From assembly GCA_948144175.1 (NCBI GenBank), contig CANXME010000532.1, positions 2,049,001 to 2,113,000 of the forward strand: 64,000 nt of DNA, read 5' to 3'. A program made the translations under genes and the position numbers. Of the stretch, positions 53,866 to 64,000 are shown piece after piece. The DNA is from Closterium sp. NIES-65 (lineage: Eukaryota; Streptophyta; Zygnematophyceae; Desmidiales; Closteriaceae). The notes beneath the pieces were generated by a model. That model was not told where the DNA came from. It did not search any database and saw nothing but the letters and a program-made list of their open reading frames with translations. How positions within the stretch are numbered: position 1 is the first letter of the stretch; the number at the start of each line of letters is the position of its first letter.

Positions 53866-56800
53866 CTCCTCCCCCCCTAGGTGGCAACGTCCCCGTTGCC
53901 TTAGGGTGCTTTTGAGGACGAGCGCTTCGAGCACGCCGTGTTACATTACGACCAGGGTCAACACCCTCCATTGGCTGTGCGGCGGCTCGTCGAGCCATGT
54001 CTGTCATGTATGACTGAACTGCAGTTTCAGTCAAATGCTCTTCTGGCTCCCATGAGTTGTGTTCAGGCCCGTAGCCTTTCCACTTGATGAGGAACTCTCG
54101 TACTGTTTTGCGGCCGCGCTGTCGATCACGATGCATCAGCACTCGTTCGACTTCATAAAACCGTTCCTCCCCCAGGACGATTGTTGGTGGCGGTAAGTAC
54201 TTGCCTTCTGCAACGTACTTGTTCAACAGAGACACATGGAAGACGTTGTGAATCTGTAAAGTGTCAGGTAGCTTAAGCTTGTAAGCTACCACACCAACGC
54301 GCCTGATCACCTCGAAGGGCCCAATCCATCGAGGGAACAGCTTTCGTGCTCCAGGGATTTTGAGACGAATGTTCTTCGTGCTCAACAAAACTTTGTCTCC
54401 AACCTCAAACGAGACTTCCCGGCGTTTCATGTCGGCGTAAGACTTTTGTCGCTGCTGAGAGAGTTGTAGCCAATGGCGAGCAGACTTAAGCGCTTCTTGC
54501 TGCTTGCCAACAAAGTCTTTAGCGGCTGGAATTTTCAATCCTCCGATCCCATGCGTAGCAGGCGTTGTGGGATGCCGACCATAGTTCAGAATGAAAGGTT
54601 TCTCACGTGTACCTTCATGAACTGAATTGTTCACTGCGAATTCAACGACAGGCAACAACTCGTCCCAATCATCCTGAGTTGGACCAATAAATGAACGAAG
54701 CATCTGCTCAAGTGTCCGGTTTGTTCGTTCCGTCTGCCCATCGGTTTGTGGGTGGAACGCCGATGACAACTTAAGCTTCGTTCCTAGTGTCCGTGTGACT
54801 TCTTGCCAGAACCGGCTTGTGAAGCGCGGATCCCGGTCGGACACCAATACACGTGGTAACCCGTGTAAGCGGAAAACGTGCGCCACAAACAATTTGGCCG
54901 TATCTTCCGCAGATACGTCAGTTGTCGTAGCCACGAAATGCACCATTTTTGTCAGACGATCCACAAACACTAGGATCGCTGTATGGCCATCGCGAGACTT
55001 GGGAAGATCCGTGATAAAATCCAAGGATACGCTCTCCCAAGGTTCATTCGGGATCTCGAGTGGTTGAAGCAAACCACCAGGCTTCTTTGTGTCCGTTTTA
55101 TTTCGTGCGCATGCATCGCATCGCGCCACGAATTGTTGGACCTCAGTGCCCAATCCCGGCCACCAGTACACATCACTCAAGGCCCACCTCGTCTTCTTGA
55201 CCCCTAGGTGTCCTCCGTACTTAGCGGCATGTATTTCTTCCAGAATATCATTCCGCAGGTTACCCACGTGAGGTACAACAATCTCATTCTTACGCCACCA
55301 GAGCTCGTGCTCCCACATGAGTTCCTTCGTGTTTCGTGGGTTCTGAAACCAGGGGTCAATCTGATACCCTGTGCGGATGCGTTTCAGAAAACCAGTGAAG
55401 GTAATCTCACTCACTCGAGCCGTTGCTAGGACACTGAAGCAAGCAGAAAATACTGCCGCATCTTCTGTGTCGTCTAGCCATGTTGCTGCCCCTATCGGCT
55501 GTCTGCTGAGGGGGTCAGCCAGGTTCGTCGAACCTGCTCGATATCGAATATCGAAGGTGAACCCACTAAGGAGTTCCGCCCATCGGGCTTGACGTCGAGT
55601 AAGCGTGGCTTGGGTGGCGAAATAGGTGTTTGGACAGTGATCAGTTGTAACCACAAAGTCCACACCCTCCAGATAACATCGCCATGTGCGTAGCGCATGA
55701 ACGACCGCCAACAGTTCTTGTTCGGACGTCGTATAGCGCTGCTCTGCCGGGGAGAGCTTTCGACTCTCAAATGCCACTGGTCTCCCTTCTTGCAAGAGGA
55801 CCGCCCCAATCCCAATCAATGAGGCGTCAGTAACAACCTCATAGGGTTTTGTCGGATCTGGTAAAACCAGTACCGGAGCATTGGTCAGCATTCGCTTGAC
55901 CTCGTCGAATGCCTTTTGGCATTGTTGTGTCCATTGCCAAGCACTACTCTTGCGAGTGAGGGCCGTCAATGGAGCAACAACGGTAGAATAATTCTGCAAA
56001 AATCGACGAAAATAGTTCGCCAGTCCTAAAAACGACCTGATTTGACCCACATCTTGTGGCACCGGCCAGTTTTGGACTGCGACAACTTTCTTTGGGTCTA
56101 CTTTGAGACCATCATTTCCCACGAGATGGCCAAGATATTCCAACTCGCGTTTGTAGAAATGACATTTCCATAGGCGAGCATAGAACTTATGCTCTCGGAG
56201 TTTCCCTAACACCCATTTAAGGTGTCGCGTGTGCTCCTCTTCTGTCTTGGAATAAACCAAGATGTCATCCAGATAGACTAGAACGAACTGTCCAATCGCC
56301 TCGCGAAAGACATCATTCATAGCTCTTTGAAAAGATGCAGGAGCATTGGTCAAGCCAAAGCTCAGCACTCGCCACTGAAAATGACCAAACGGCGATCGGA
56401 AAGCCGTCTTGGGTACATCTTCTTCAGTGATGCGCAATTGGTGATACCCTTGTGCGAGGTCCAATGCGCTGAACCACTGGGCACCCTGGAGTTTGTCGAA
56501 CAGGTCCTCTATTCTCGGTAGGGGATACCTGTTCTTCACCGTTATCTTGTTCAGAGCACGGTAGTCTACGCACATGCGTAAACCTCCGCCCTTTTTGTTC
56601 ACAAACAAGATCGGCGCTCCGTAAGGTGATGCGCTTGGTTCAATCCATCCCTTCCTGAGGTACTCCTCAATTTGTTGTTTAGCCTCCTCGTACTCAGCTG
56701 GACTGAGGCGATACAGAGGTCTAAACGGTGGGAGCTTTCCAGGCTCCACTGGGATGGTGTGACCGACAGCACGGTCTGGAGGAAGGCCATCTGGGATGGG

Positions 56801-57817
56801 CTTAAAAACCTCTGCAAACTCGTCCGCCAGTGCTCTCATCTGAGGCGGGAAATCCTCGACCCCAGGCATCTCGTGTTCAGCATTCTCAAGCTGTACCACA
56901 AAGAAGGTATCGGCTTGTCGAACATGCTGTCCGAACTCGTTTGCGAGCGCAAAACTCACATCGGGACGCTCCGACGTTTGTTGTTCGTTTGTGATCAAGT
57001 CGTTAGGCACTTGCCATTGGACTGTGTCACCATTTTTTGAGAATGAGACAGTATTGTCCTGGAAATCGAGCTTGACTTCATTCGCTCGAAGCCAATCCAT
57101 TCCAAGGACAAGGTCGACGCCTGCGAGAAGGGGTAAAACATACGCGCAAATTTCTTCGTGATAACCCTCAATATCCATGTTGATCCGTGTCTGCCCTTTG
57201 CTTGGGATAATGCTATCATCACCAAGGTGAATGGGGCAAGACGGTCCTTCAACGAGGATCATGCGTGCTGTGGCCCACTTTTCGTTAAAGAGGGAAACAG
57301 TTGCACCCGTGTCAACAAGGATTTTTGCGTTTTCCCCGTTCACGCTACCCGCAAGCAACAAATTTTGTTGATGCTTTGGGCGAATAGGACATGCCACAAT
57401 ACTCGTCAAGGGTTTGAAGTACACCTTGACGTTGTGACGAGCGCGTCCATGTGACTGAGAGTTGGTCCACCACACATGGTGTCCCTTGTCCCACGCCGCT
57501 AGGACCGGCCATCCACGAAGCGCATGGAACAATTCGCCTTTCACTGTGCGAGTCACCAACGCGATCGAAGTCAGGGGGTGCTCTTGAGTGCAACGACTCA
57601 CAATCTCAATGACCGAAGGCAGAATGTCCAAGCCACAGAAAATGATTGAGAACTTATCTTGCATTGCTGCCATGGTGATGTTCTCAAGTGGGTACGATCG
57701 AGAGTAAAAAACAGAGTTTTTATTAAAAGAAGAGGCAAACAAACAAGAGATTTTGCAATCAGCAAGCTTCTCTAGCTTTAATAGATCATCATCACATAGC
57801 ACATATGCCTCATCCAC
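53861..57817 (-). CDS. pol: Chromovirus I pol polyprotein
   Basis: 1,318 residues. It contains an aspartic protease (VDTGATVSLF near residue 169), reverse transcriptase (VDYRALNKI, then YLDDILVYS near 500-510), RNase H (VTDASLIGIGAVL near 680-700), the integrase zinc domain (HLGVKKTRWAL...CDACARNKTD near 860-900), the integrase core (LVFVDRLTKM, VSDRDPRFTS, HPQTDGQTERTNRT, near 930-1,050), and a chromodomain near the end (YEVERVLMHRD...FLIKWKGYGPEHNSWEPEEHL). The chromodomain is known in this family to direct integration toward marked chromatin. The frame differs from that of gag, from which it is separated by about 30 bases; how it is expressed is not shown by the sequence. Confidence 0.95.
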   Translation of the reverse strand: MDEAYVLCDDDLLKLEKLADCKISCLFASSFNKNSVFYSRSYPLENITMAAMQDKFSIIFCGLDILPSVIEIVSRCTQEHPLTSIALVTRTVKGELFHALRGWPVLAAWDKGHHVWWTNSQSHGRARHNVKVYFKPLTSIVACPIRPKHQQNLLLAGSVNGENAKILVDTGATVSLFNEKWATARMILVEGPSCPIHLGDDSIIPSKGQTRINMDIEGYHEEICAYVLPLLAGVDLVLGMDWLRANEVKLDFQDNTVSFSKNGDTVQWQVPNDLITNEQQTSERPDVSFALANEFGQHVRQADTFFVVQLENAEHEMPGVEDFPPQMRALADEFAEVFKPIPDGLPPDRAVGHTIPVEPGKLPPFRPLYRLSPAEYEEAKQQIEEYLRKGWIEPSASPYGAPILFVNKKGGGLRMCVDYRALNKITVKNRYPLPRIEDLFDKLQGAQWFSALDLAQGYHQLRITEEDVPKTAFRSPFGHFQWRVLSFGLTNAPASFQRAMNDVFREAIGQFVLVYLDDILVYSKTEEEHTRHLKWVLGKLREHKFYARLWKCHFYKRELEYLGHLVGNDGLKVDPKKVVAVQNWPVPQDVGQIRSFLGLANYFRRFLQNYSTVVAPLTALTRKSSAWQWTQQCQKAFDEVKRMLTNAPVLVLPDPTKPYEVVTDASLIGIGAVLLQEGRPVAFESRKLSPAEQRYTTSEQELLAVVHALRTWRCYLEGVDFVVTTDHCPNTYFATQATLTRRQARWAELLSGFTFDIRYRAGSTNLADPLSRQPIGAATWLDDTEDAAVFSACFSVLATARVSEITFTGFLKRIRTGYQIDPWFQNPRNTKELMWEHELWWRKNEIVVPHVGNLRNDILEEIHAAKYGGHLGVKKTRWALSDVYWWPGLGTEVQQFVARCDACARNKTDTKKPGGLLQPLEIPNEPWESVSLDFITDLPKSRDGHTAILVFVDRLTKMVHFVATTTDVSAEDTAKLFVAHVFRLHGLPRVLVSDRDPRFTSRFWQEVTRTLGTKLKLSSAFHPQTDGQTERTNRTLEQMLRSFIGPTQDDWDELLPVVEFAVNNSVHEGTREKPFILNYGRHPTTPATHGIGGLKIPAAKDFVGKQQEALKSARHWLQLSQQRQKSYADMKRREVSFEVGDKVLLSTKNIRLKIPGARKLFPRWIGPFEVIRRVGVVAYKLKLPDTLQIHNVFHVSLLNKYVAEGKYLPPPTIVLGEERFYEVERVLMHRDRQRGRKTVREFLIKWKGYGPEHNSWEPEEHLTETAVQSYMTDMARRAAAQPMEGVDPGRNVTRRARSARPQKHPKATGTLPPRGGGV

Positions 57818-57849
57818 TCGATCTACTCCTCCAACTAGGTACCCACACC

Positions 57850-59406
57850 CTAGTTGGGCTTCTGAAAATCCTTCTTTCCAGAAGGTCCCGCGCCGCCTGG
57901 CTTCGGCTTCCCAGAGTACTTGATTGGGTTCTTGTTACGGCACTGCTTTTGGATGTGTCCAATAAATCCACAGCCGCGACACCGCATCTTGGAGAAGTCC
58001 GGCTTGTTAGGGCCATGACCTCCCCCCCCGTTAGCCCTCTTGGCCTGCGGTCCAGGCTGGTGCTCACGCTGCTGGAAAGGTCGCTTATTCGAACTGCCTC
58101 CGCCATTGGCGTTCTGGGGCCAGTTCCCACGACCACCGGAGCCCTCAGCACGGGGCTGCTGGTCCGCCTTTGCAGGACCATGGATATATGTGCGAATGAC
58201 GGTGTCAGTTTTGATCACCTGCTCCTTCAGCTCCTTGTAAGTCGTCCAATTGGTCATGTCGCCGATCATGTGTGCCTCTTGCAGGTTGATAGGGAGGCCT
58301 TTCATAAAGAGGTGCATCATCTCCTCCTCAGACAAGGGCTTCTGGAGCGAGCGTGCTGCGGCCTCCAACTCGACCGCATATTCCTGCACCGGACGGTCAT
58401 GACACTTGATATGCTCAAGGCGTCCGCGCAGTTCCAGGTCGGACTTCTTGACCATGAATGCCTCTTTCAGCGCGGTGCAAAACTCCGGCCACCCAAATGG
58501 TCCATGCGCCTGCTTCTTAGCGCCATACACTGCCCTGCGGGCCACCTCGTCCAATGCACGAGTGGCTGCAGTGACGCGAGCCTCAGGACGCACATTCGCA
58601 AGGATCATGGTTTCATTCACCAGATCAAGCCAAGGCTGCACCTCCGTCTTGCGATGGTTAAACTCAGGCAGAGGCGCCGAGAGAGACCCAAAGGGCGAGG
58701 TCTCAGTTGGAGGTGGCTGATGCATAGCCGTCGCAGCGCCTACCGCTGGGGGTGCGGGTGGAGCGGGTGCCGACTGAGCAGCAGGAGCGGGCCTGCGCCC
58801 AGGAGGAGGTTCGTAGATACCCTCCCTCCTAAGTTTGGTCACCTGCTCATTGAGCTTGTTGAATGATACTTGCAGATTATTGCAAGTCTTCTGAAGCCAC
58901 TCAATTTCACGGTTCTTAGTGCCCAGGCTGCGACGGAACTCAGTAACCTCCTTCATGGTAATGCTCAGTCGAGCCTCGAGGTTTTGAGTGTGTTTCTTGA
59001 GTCCATCAATGGACGTCTGCTGCTGCAGGATGGTGATATTCTGAGTTGCCACCTTAGCCTGGAGTTGGACAATCTCCTCGGAGATAGGATAAGTCGTGCC
59101 TTCACCCTCAGTGAAGTCATTTTCATCACCAGTGGCCTCCTTCCCACAGGTGTTATCCTCTTCCCCAAGGTTATCAGGGGCACCATGGTTCTCAGCTTCA
59201 CCATGGTGCTCAGCTTCACCATGGTGCTCAGCTTCATCATGGTTCTCAGCTTCAAGGTCCAGGTCCAAGTCCTCAATATCATCCAATTCAATGTCAGCCA
59301 TTGCCTCATCTTGATTGAGGTCAATCTCAGCAGCATTGCTCACCACCTCATTAGGTGCAGTGGGCCCTTCCTCCCTTGCCATATCCTTCTCTTGGCCAAA
59401 TGCCAT
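57850..59406 (-). CDS. gag: Chromovirus I gag
   Basis: 518 residues. The N-terminal part is highly acidic with short repeats of HHGEAE and NHGEAE type (DNA repeats of about 18 bp near 59,190-59,250). It is followed by a predicted coiled coil (about residues 105-200), a Pro/Ala linker, the capsid region of retrotransposon-gag type (LPEFNHRKTEVQPWLDLV onward), and a C-terminal zinc knuckle CRGCGFIGHIQKQC matching CX2CX4HX4C. The gag protein packages the element RNA. The start ATG at 59,406 is the first in frame after the leader. Confidence 0.92.
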   Translation of the reverse strand: MAFGQEKDMAREEGPTAPNEVVSNAAEIDLNQDEAMADIELDDIEDLDLDLEAENHDEAEHHGEAEHHGEAENHGAPDNLGEEDNTCGKEATGDENDFTEGEGTTYPISEEIVQLQAKVATQNITILQQQTSIDGLKKHTQNLEARLSITMKEVTEFRRSLGTKNREIEWLQKTCNNLQVSFNKLNEQVTKLRREGIYEPPPGRRPAPAAQSAPAPPAPPAVGAATAMHQPPPTETSPFGSLSAPLPEFNHRKTEVQPWLDLVNETMILANVRPEARVTAATRALDEVARRAVYGAKKQAHGPFGWPEFCTALKEAFMVKKSDLELRGRLEHIKCHDRPVQEYAVELEAAARSLQKPLSEEEMMHLFMKGLPINLQEAHMIGDMTNWTTYKELKEQVIKTDTVIRTYIHGPAKADQQPRAEGSGGRGNWPQNANGGGSSNKRPFQQREHQPGPQAKRANGGGGHGPNKPDFSKMRCRGCGFIGHIQKQCRNKNPIKYSGKPKPGGAGPSGKKDFQKPN

Positions 59407-59878
59407 AAGGATTAAGGGAGCTTGTAAGATCTGGGTTGATTCTGTTAAAGTCTTTTTACCACCTCAATGGTAAAGCAAGAAATTCTTATAAAAGAAATTT
59501 CTTCTACAGAATAATCCAAGTTACCCAAGGTAACAGATTTGTTGTCAAGCACTCCCAATCACCTAAGTGAAAGGGCAGGGTCTATCCAAATCTCAATGAA
59601 GAGAACTTGTATAACCCTCAACAAATCCTCCAGATCTAAGTTTATACTCCACTACTCAACAGTAGAGAGTCTTCAACCAAAAGGTGGGCAAGAGAGATAA
59701 AAATCTCTCTTCTTAGCTTGAAATTGCAGTTGTAGATCTTGTAGATCTTGAACTCTTCAAGCTTCCAGATCTTGAGTATTCTCTTTAAAGAGAAATCACA
59801 ACTCTAAGATCTATAAAAAAAAATCTCTAGGGGCAAAATCCCCACTAGGCTTAGGATAACCCTAGCTCTAGATACCAA
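59407..59878 (-). other. Leader and primer site of chromovirus I
   Basis: Untranslated leader between the 5' LTR and gag, AT-rich and without the GC arrays seen in the copia copies. In element sense the sequence directly after the LTR reads TTGGTATCTAGAGCTAGGG, a primer site resembling the initiator-Met-tRNA type. Confidence 0.8.
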
Positions 59879-60598
59879 TGTAACAACCACGGCCCTTATA
59901 ACAACGGGCAACCGTGTGTTAAATATAAAATCCTCCTTGACAACTTATATAAAATCAAGATACAAGGCTTGAAAGAATCTAGCTAATCCCACCAAGGGAT
60001 AACCAAGCCTTAAGCTAAGCTTGAAAGATCTTGAGGAGAGAAGTTGTAGTTGCTGATGAAGCCTTAGCAAATAGAGAGCTTCTTGTAGAACTTGTTCTTA
60101 GGAAATCACAATCCTAATTGTGTAGGTCAGCTTGTTAGGAGAATCCAAGAACTTAGAGAAATCCCATTTCCAAGTTAGATTGTTGGAGTTGGGAAGTGGG
60201 AATGGGCCTTGGAAGCTCCAACCCCTTCCACAATACCCCTTGGGGCTCTTCCCAACCATGGCTTCCATGGTTGGGGAGCTAGGAGGCTTGGAGCCTAGGT
60301 GGCACATTTGTTTGGTTGGGAAAACCCAACTTAATTGTGTTGTATGGTTGTTTTGTGTTTGGTTGGATTGTAACCACAACTGGCACAATTTGATTGGTTG
60401 GGAATCCAACCTTTCCAATCTTCACTTTGATGGGTTGGAAGTTTCCAAGCCTCAAGGTTGAGGTTTGGAACAACCCAAACCAACCTTCCCCTCCAACTCA
60501 ACCTCTCCGTTTCCCATCGCGTCATTTCCCATCGAGCATTCTCTCGATGTTGACTTAGGAAACTAGAGGTAGCTAGGCAGGGTAGGTCATGCGTTACA
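59879..60598 (-). repeat. LTR shared by chromoviruses I and J
   Basis: 720 bp and nearly identical to 53,146-53,865. It acts as the 5' LTR of I and the 3' LTR of J. The pol end and polypurine tract of J follow immediately on the right. Confidence 0.95.
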
Positions 60599-63500
60599 CT
60601 CCTCCCCCCCTAGGTGGCAACGTCCCCGTTGCCTTAGGGTGCTTCTGAGGACGAGCGCTTCGAGCACGCCGTGTTACATTACGACCAGGGTCAACACCCT
60701 CCATTGGCTGTGCGGCGGCTCGTCGAGCCATGTCTGTCATGTATGACTGAACTGCAGTTTCAGTCAAATGCTCTTCTGGCTCCCATGAGTTGTGTTCAGG
60801 CCCGTAGCCTTTCCACTTGATGAGGAACTCTCGTACTGTTTTGCGGCCGCGCTGTCGATCACGATGCATCAGCACTCGTTCGACTTCATAAAACAGTTCC
60901 TCCCCCAGGACGATTGTTGGTGGCGGTAAGTACTTGCCTTCTGCAACGTACTTGTTCAACAGAGACACATGGAAGACGTTGTGAATCTGTAAAGTGTCAG
61001 GTAGCTTAAGCTTGTAAGCTACCACACCAACGCGCCTGATCACCTCGAAGGGCCCAATCCATCGAGGGAACAACTTTCGTGCTCCAGGGATTTTGAGACG
61101 AATGTTCTTCGTGCTCAACAAAACTTTGTCTCCAACCTCAAACGAGACTTCCCGGCGTTTCATGTCGGCGTAAGACTTTTGTCGCTGCTGAGAGAGTTGT
61201 AGCCAATGGCGAGCAGACTTAAGCGCTTCTTGCTGCTTGCCAACAAAGTCTTTAGCGGCTGGAATTTTCAATCCTCCGATCCCATGCGTAGCAGGCGTTG
61301 TGGGATGCCGACCATAGTTCAGAATGAAAGGTTTCTCACGTGTACCTTCATGAACTGAATTGTTCACTGCGAATTCAACGACAGGCAACAACTCGTCCCA
61401 ATCATCCTAAGTTGGACCAATAAATGAACGAAGCATCTGCTCAAGTGTCCGGTTTGTTCGTTCCGTCTGCCCATCGGTTTGTGGGTGGAACGCCGATGAC
61501 AACTTAAGCTTCGTTCCTAGTGTCCGTGTGACTTCTTGCCAGAACCGGCTTGTGAAGCGCGGATCCCGGTCGGACACCAATACACGTGGTAACCCGTGTA
61601 AGCGGAAAACGTGCGCCACAAACAATTTGGCCGTATCTTCCGCAGATACGTCAGTTGTCGTAGCCACGAAATGCACCATTTTTGTCAGACGATCCACAAA
61701 CACTAGGATCGCTGTATGGCCATCGCGAGACTTGGGAAGATCCGTGATAAAATCCAAGGATACGCTCTCCCAAGGTTCATTCGGGATCTCGAGTGGTTGA
61801 AGCAAACCACCAGGCTTCTTTGTGTCCGTTTTATTTCGTGCGCATGCATCGCATCGCGCCACGAATTGTTGGACCTCAGTGCCCAATCCCGGCCACCAGT
61901 ACACATCACTCAAGGCCCACCTCGTCTTCTTGACCCCTAGGTGTCCTCCGTACTTAGCGGCATGTATTTCTTCCAGAATATCATTCCGCAGGTTACCCAC
62001 GTGAGGTACAACAATCTCATTCTTACGCCACCAGAGCTCGTGCTCCCACATGAGTTCCTTCGTGTTTCGTGGGTTCTGAAACCAGGGGTCAATCTGATAC
62101 CCTGTGCGGATGCGTTTCAGAAAACCAGTGAAGGTAATCTCACTCACTCGAGCCGTTGCTAGGACACTGAAGCAAGCAGAAAATACTGCCGCATCTTCTG
62201 TGTCGTCTAGCCATGTTGCTGCCCCTATCGGCTGTCTGCTGAGGGGGTCAGCCAGGTTCGTCGAACCTGCTCGATATCGAATATCGAAGGTGAACCCACT
62301 AAGGAGTTCCGCCCATCGGGCTTGACGTCGAGTAAGCGTGGCTTGGGTGGCGAAATAGGTGTTTGGACAGTGATCAGTTGTAACCACAAAGTCCACACCC
62401 TCCAGATAACATCGCCATGTGCGTAGCGCATGAACGACCGCCAACAGTTCTTGTTCGGACGTCGTATAGCGCTGCTCTGCCGGGGAGAGCTTTCGACTCT
62501 CAAATGCCACTGGTCTCCCTTCTTGCAAGAGGACCGCCCCAATCCCAATCAATGAGGCGTCAGTAACAACCTCATAGGGTTTTGTCGGATCTGGTAAAAC
62601 CAGTACCGGAGCATTGGTCAGCATTCGCTTGACCTCGTCGAATGCCTTTTGGCATTGTTGTGTCCATTGCCAAGCACTACTCTTGCGAGTGAGGGCCGTC
62701 AATGGAGCAACAACGGTAGAATAATTCTGCAAAAATCGACGAAAATAGTTCGCCAGTCCTAAAAACGACCTGATTTGACCCACATCTTGTGGCACCGGCC
62801 AGTTTTGGACTGCGACAACTTTCTTTGGGTCTACTTTGAGACCATCATTTCCCACGAGATGGCCAAGATATTCCAACTCGCGTTTGTAGAAATGACATTT
62901 CCATAGGCGAGCATAGAACTTATGCTCTCGGAGTTTCCCTAACACCCATTTAAGGTGTCGCGTGTGCTCCTCTTCTGTCTTGGAATAAACCAAGATGTCA
63001 TCCAGATAGACTAGAACGAACTGTCCAATCGCCTCGCGAAAGACATCATTCATAGCTCTTTGAAAAGATGCAGGAGCATTGGTCAAGCCAAAGCTCAGCA
63101 CTCGCCACTGAAAATGACCAAACGGCGATCGGAAAGCCGTCTTGGGTACATCTTCTTCAGTGATGCGCAATTGGTGATACCCTTGTGCGAGGTCCAATGC
63201 GCTGAACCACTGGGCACCCTGGAGTTTGTCGAACAGGTCCTCTATTCTCGGTAGGGGATACCTGTTCTTCACCGTTATCTTGTTCAGAGCACGGTAGTCT
63301 ACGCACATGCGTAAACCTCCGCCCTTTTTGTTCACGAACAAGATCGGCGCTCCGTAAGGTGATGCGCTTGGTTCAATCCATCCCTTCCTGAGGTACTCCT
63401 CAATTTGTTGTTTAGCCTCCTCGTACTCAGCTGGACTGAGGCGATACAGAGGTCTAAACGGTGGGAGCTTTCCAGGCTCCACTGGGATGGTGTGACCGAC

Positions 63501-64000
63501 AGCACGGTCTGGAGGAAGGCCATCTGGGATGGGCTTAAAAACCTCTGCAAACTCGTCCGCCAGTGCTCTCATCTGAGGCGGGAAATCCTCGACCCCAGGC
63601 ATCTCGTGTTCAGCATTCTCAAGCTGTACCACAAAGAAGGTATCGGCTTGTCGAACATGCTGTCCGAACTCGTTTGCGAGCGCAAAACTCACATCGGGAC
63701 GCTCCGACGTTTGTTGTTCGTTTGTGATCAAGTCGTTAGGCACTTGCCATTGGACTGTGTCACCATTTTTTGAGAATGAGACAGTATTGTCCTGGAAATC
63801 GAGCTTGACTTCATTCGCTTGAAGCCAATCCATTCCAAGGACAAGGTCGACGCCTGCGAGAAGGGGTAAAACATACGCGCAAATTTCTTCGTGATAACCC
63901 TCAATATCCATGTTGATCCGTGTCTGCCCTTTGCTTGGGATAATGCTATCATCACCAAGGCGAATGGGGCAAGACGGTCCTTCAACGAGGATCATGCGTG
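60594..64000 (-). mobile_element. Chromovirus J, 5' part beyond the window
   Basis: Second copy of the same chromovirus in the same orientation, joined to I through a single shared LTR. Visible are the protease end, reverse transcriptase, RNase H, integrase and chromodomain. It is almost identical to I, with only a handful of base differences across 3.4 kb. About one break is seen in the visible part. Gag and the 5' LTR lie right of base 64,000. Confidence 0.93.

Larger units (their letters stand above)
53146..60598 (-). mobile_element. Chromovirus I (Ty3/gypsy), looks whole
   Basis: 7,453-bp minus-strand Ty3/gypsy element with 720-bp LTRs at both ends, primer site at the 5' side (complement at about 59,863-59,876), gag, pol and a polypurine tract (53,866-53,877). 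Domain order PR-RT-RNaseH-IN with a C-terminal chromodomain defines it as a chromovirus. Gag and pol are both open along their full length. The LTRs differ at one position that I could see (near 53,622 versus 60,355). It is therefore very recent on the scale of the copia copies here. Its upstream flank is not visible because element J follows directly and shares the 5' LTR. Confidence 0.95.

Noticed and set aside
53146-60598. Endogenous retrovirus with an envelope gene.
   Set aside because: No envelope-like frame between pol and the LTR; the chromodomain and domain order identify a chromovirus.

Overview
The window looks like repeat-rich nuclear DNA of a streptophyte, probably a charophyte green alga. 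A zygnematophyte such as Closterium is my best guess; this is inferred from general knowledge, not searched. The evidence is Ty1/copia elements with initiator-Met-tRNA-type primer sites, a Ty3/gypsy chromovirus, GT-AG introns and plant-style extracellular leucine-rich-repeat (LRR) proteins. There is no prokaryotic gene organisation, rRNA, intact tRNA or CRISPR array. About 90% of the sequence is transposable element.

Left part (1-16,087): two short-LTR copia elements stand head to head. A is on the minus strand, from the window edge to about 6,460. B is on the plus strand, about 6,461-13,753. To their right lie the right end of a small hAT-type DNA transposon (13,754-14,200), an LRR pseudogene on the minus strand (14,406-15,401), and a remnant of a third copia copy, H, consisting of one LTR, a primer site and a GC-rich leader array (15,402-16,087).

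Middle part (16,088-40,329): this is one nest. An old copia element of another family (F, minus strand) is interrupted by three later insertions. These are C (18,746-24,386, target duplication CGTCG), G (25,187-31,442, target duplication AAAAA) and D (31,665-38,939, near-perfect target duplication). F carries a tryptophan-glycine (GGWG) repeat segment between its protease-like and integrase regions. A further short-LTR copia, E, starts at 40,330 and is cut off at about 46,990, where it meets a degraded hAT transposase gene (46,990-49,022).

Right part (49,023-64,000): a complete non-autonomous hAT-type element (49,542-50,326) has an exact 8-bp target duplication. It lies just downstream of a minus-strand gene for a secreted LRR protein (50,498-52,616), the only plausible host protein gene in the window. 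From 53,146 to the window end there is a tandem chromovirus array in the order LTR, internal, LTR, internal. Element I looks whole, with LTRs that differ at only one place I could see. Its neighbour J shares the middle LTR and runs off the edge.

The most unusual themes are the CGGCCCC-type minisatellites in the leaders of all the short-LTR copia copies, their long polyglycine gag tails and pentapeptide spacers, the GGWG segment in F, and the two hAT ends that share a 13-bp terminus. The retroelements are treated as fossils: parts, ends and relative ages are given, but not individual lesions.
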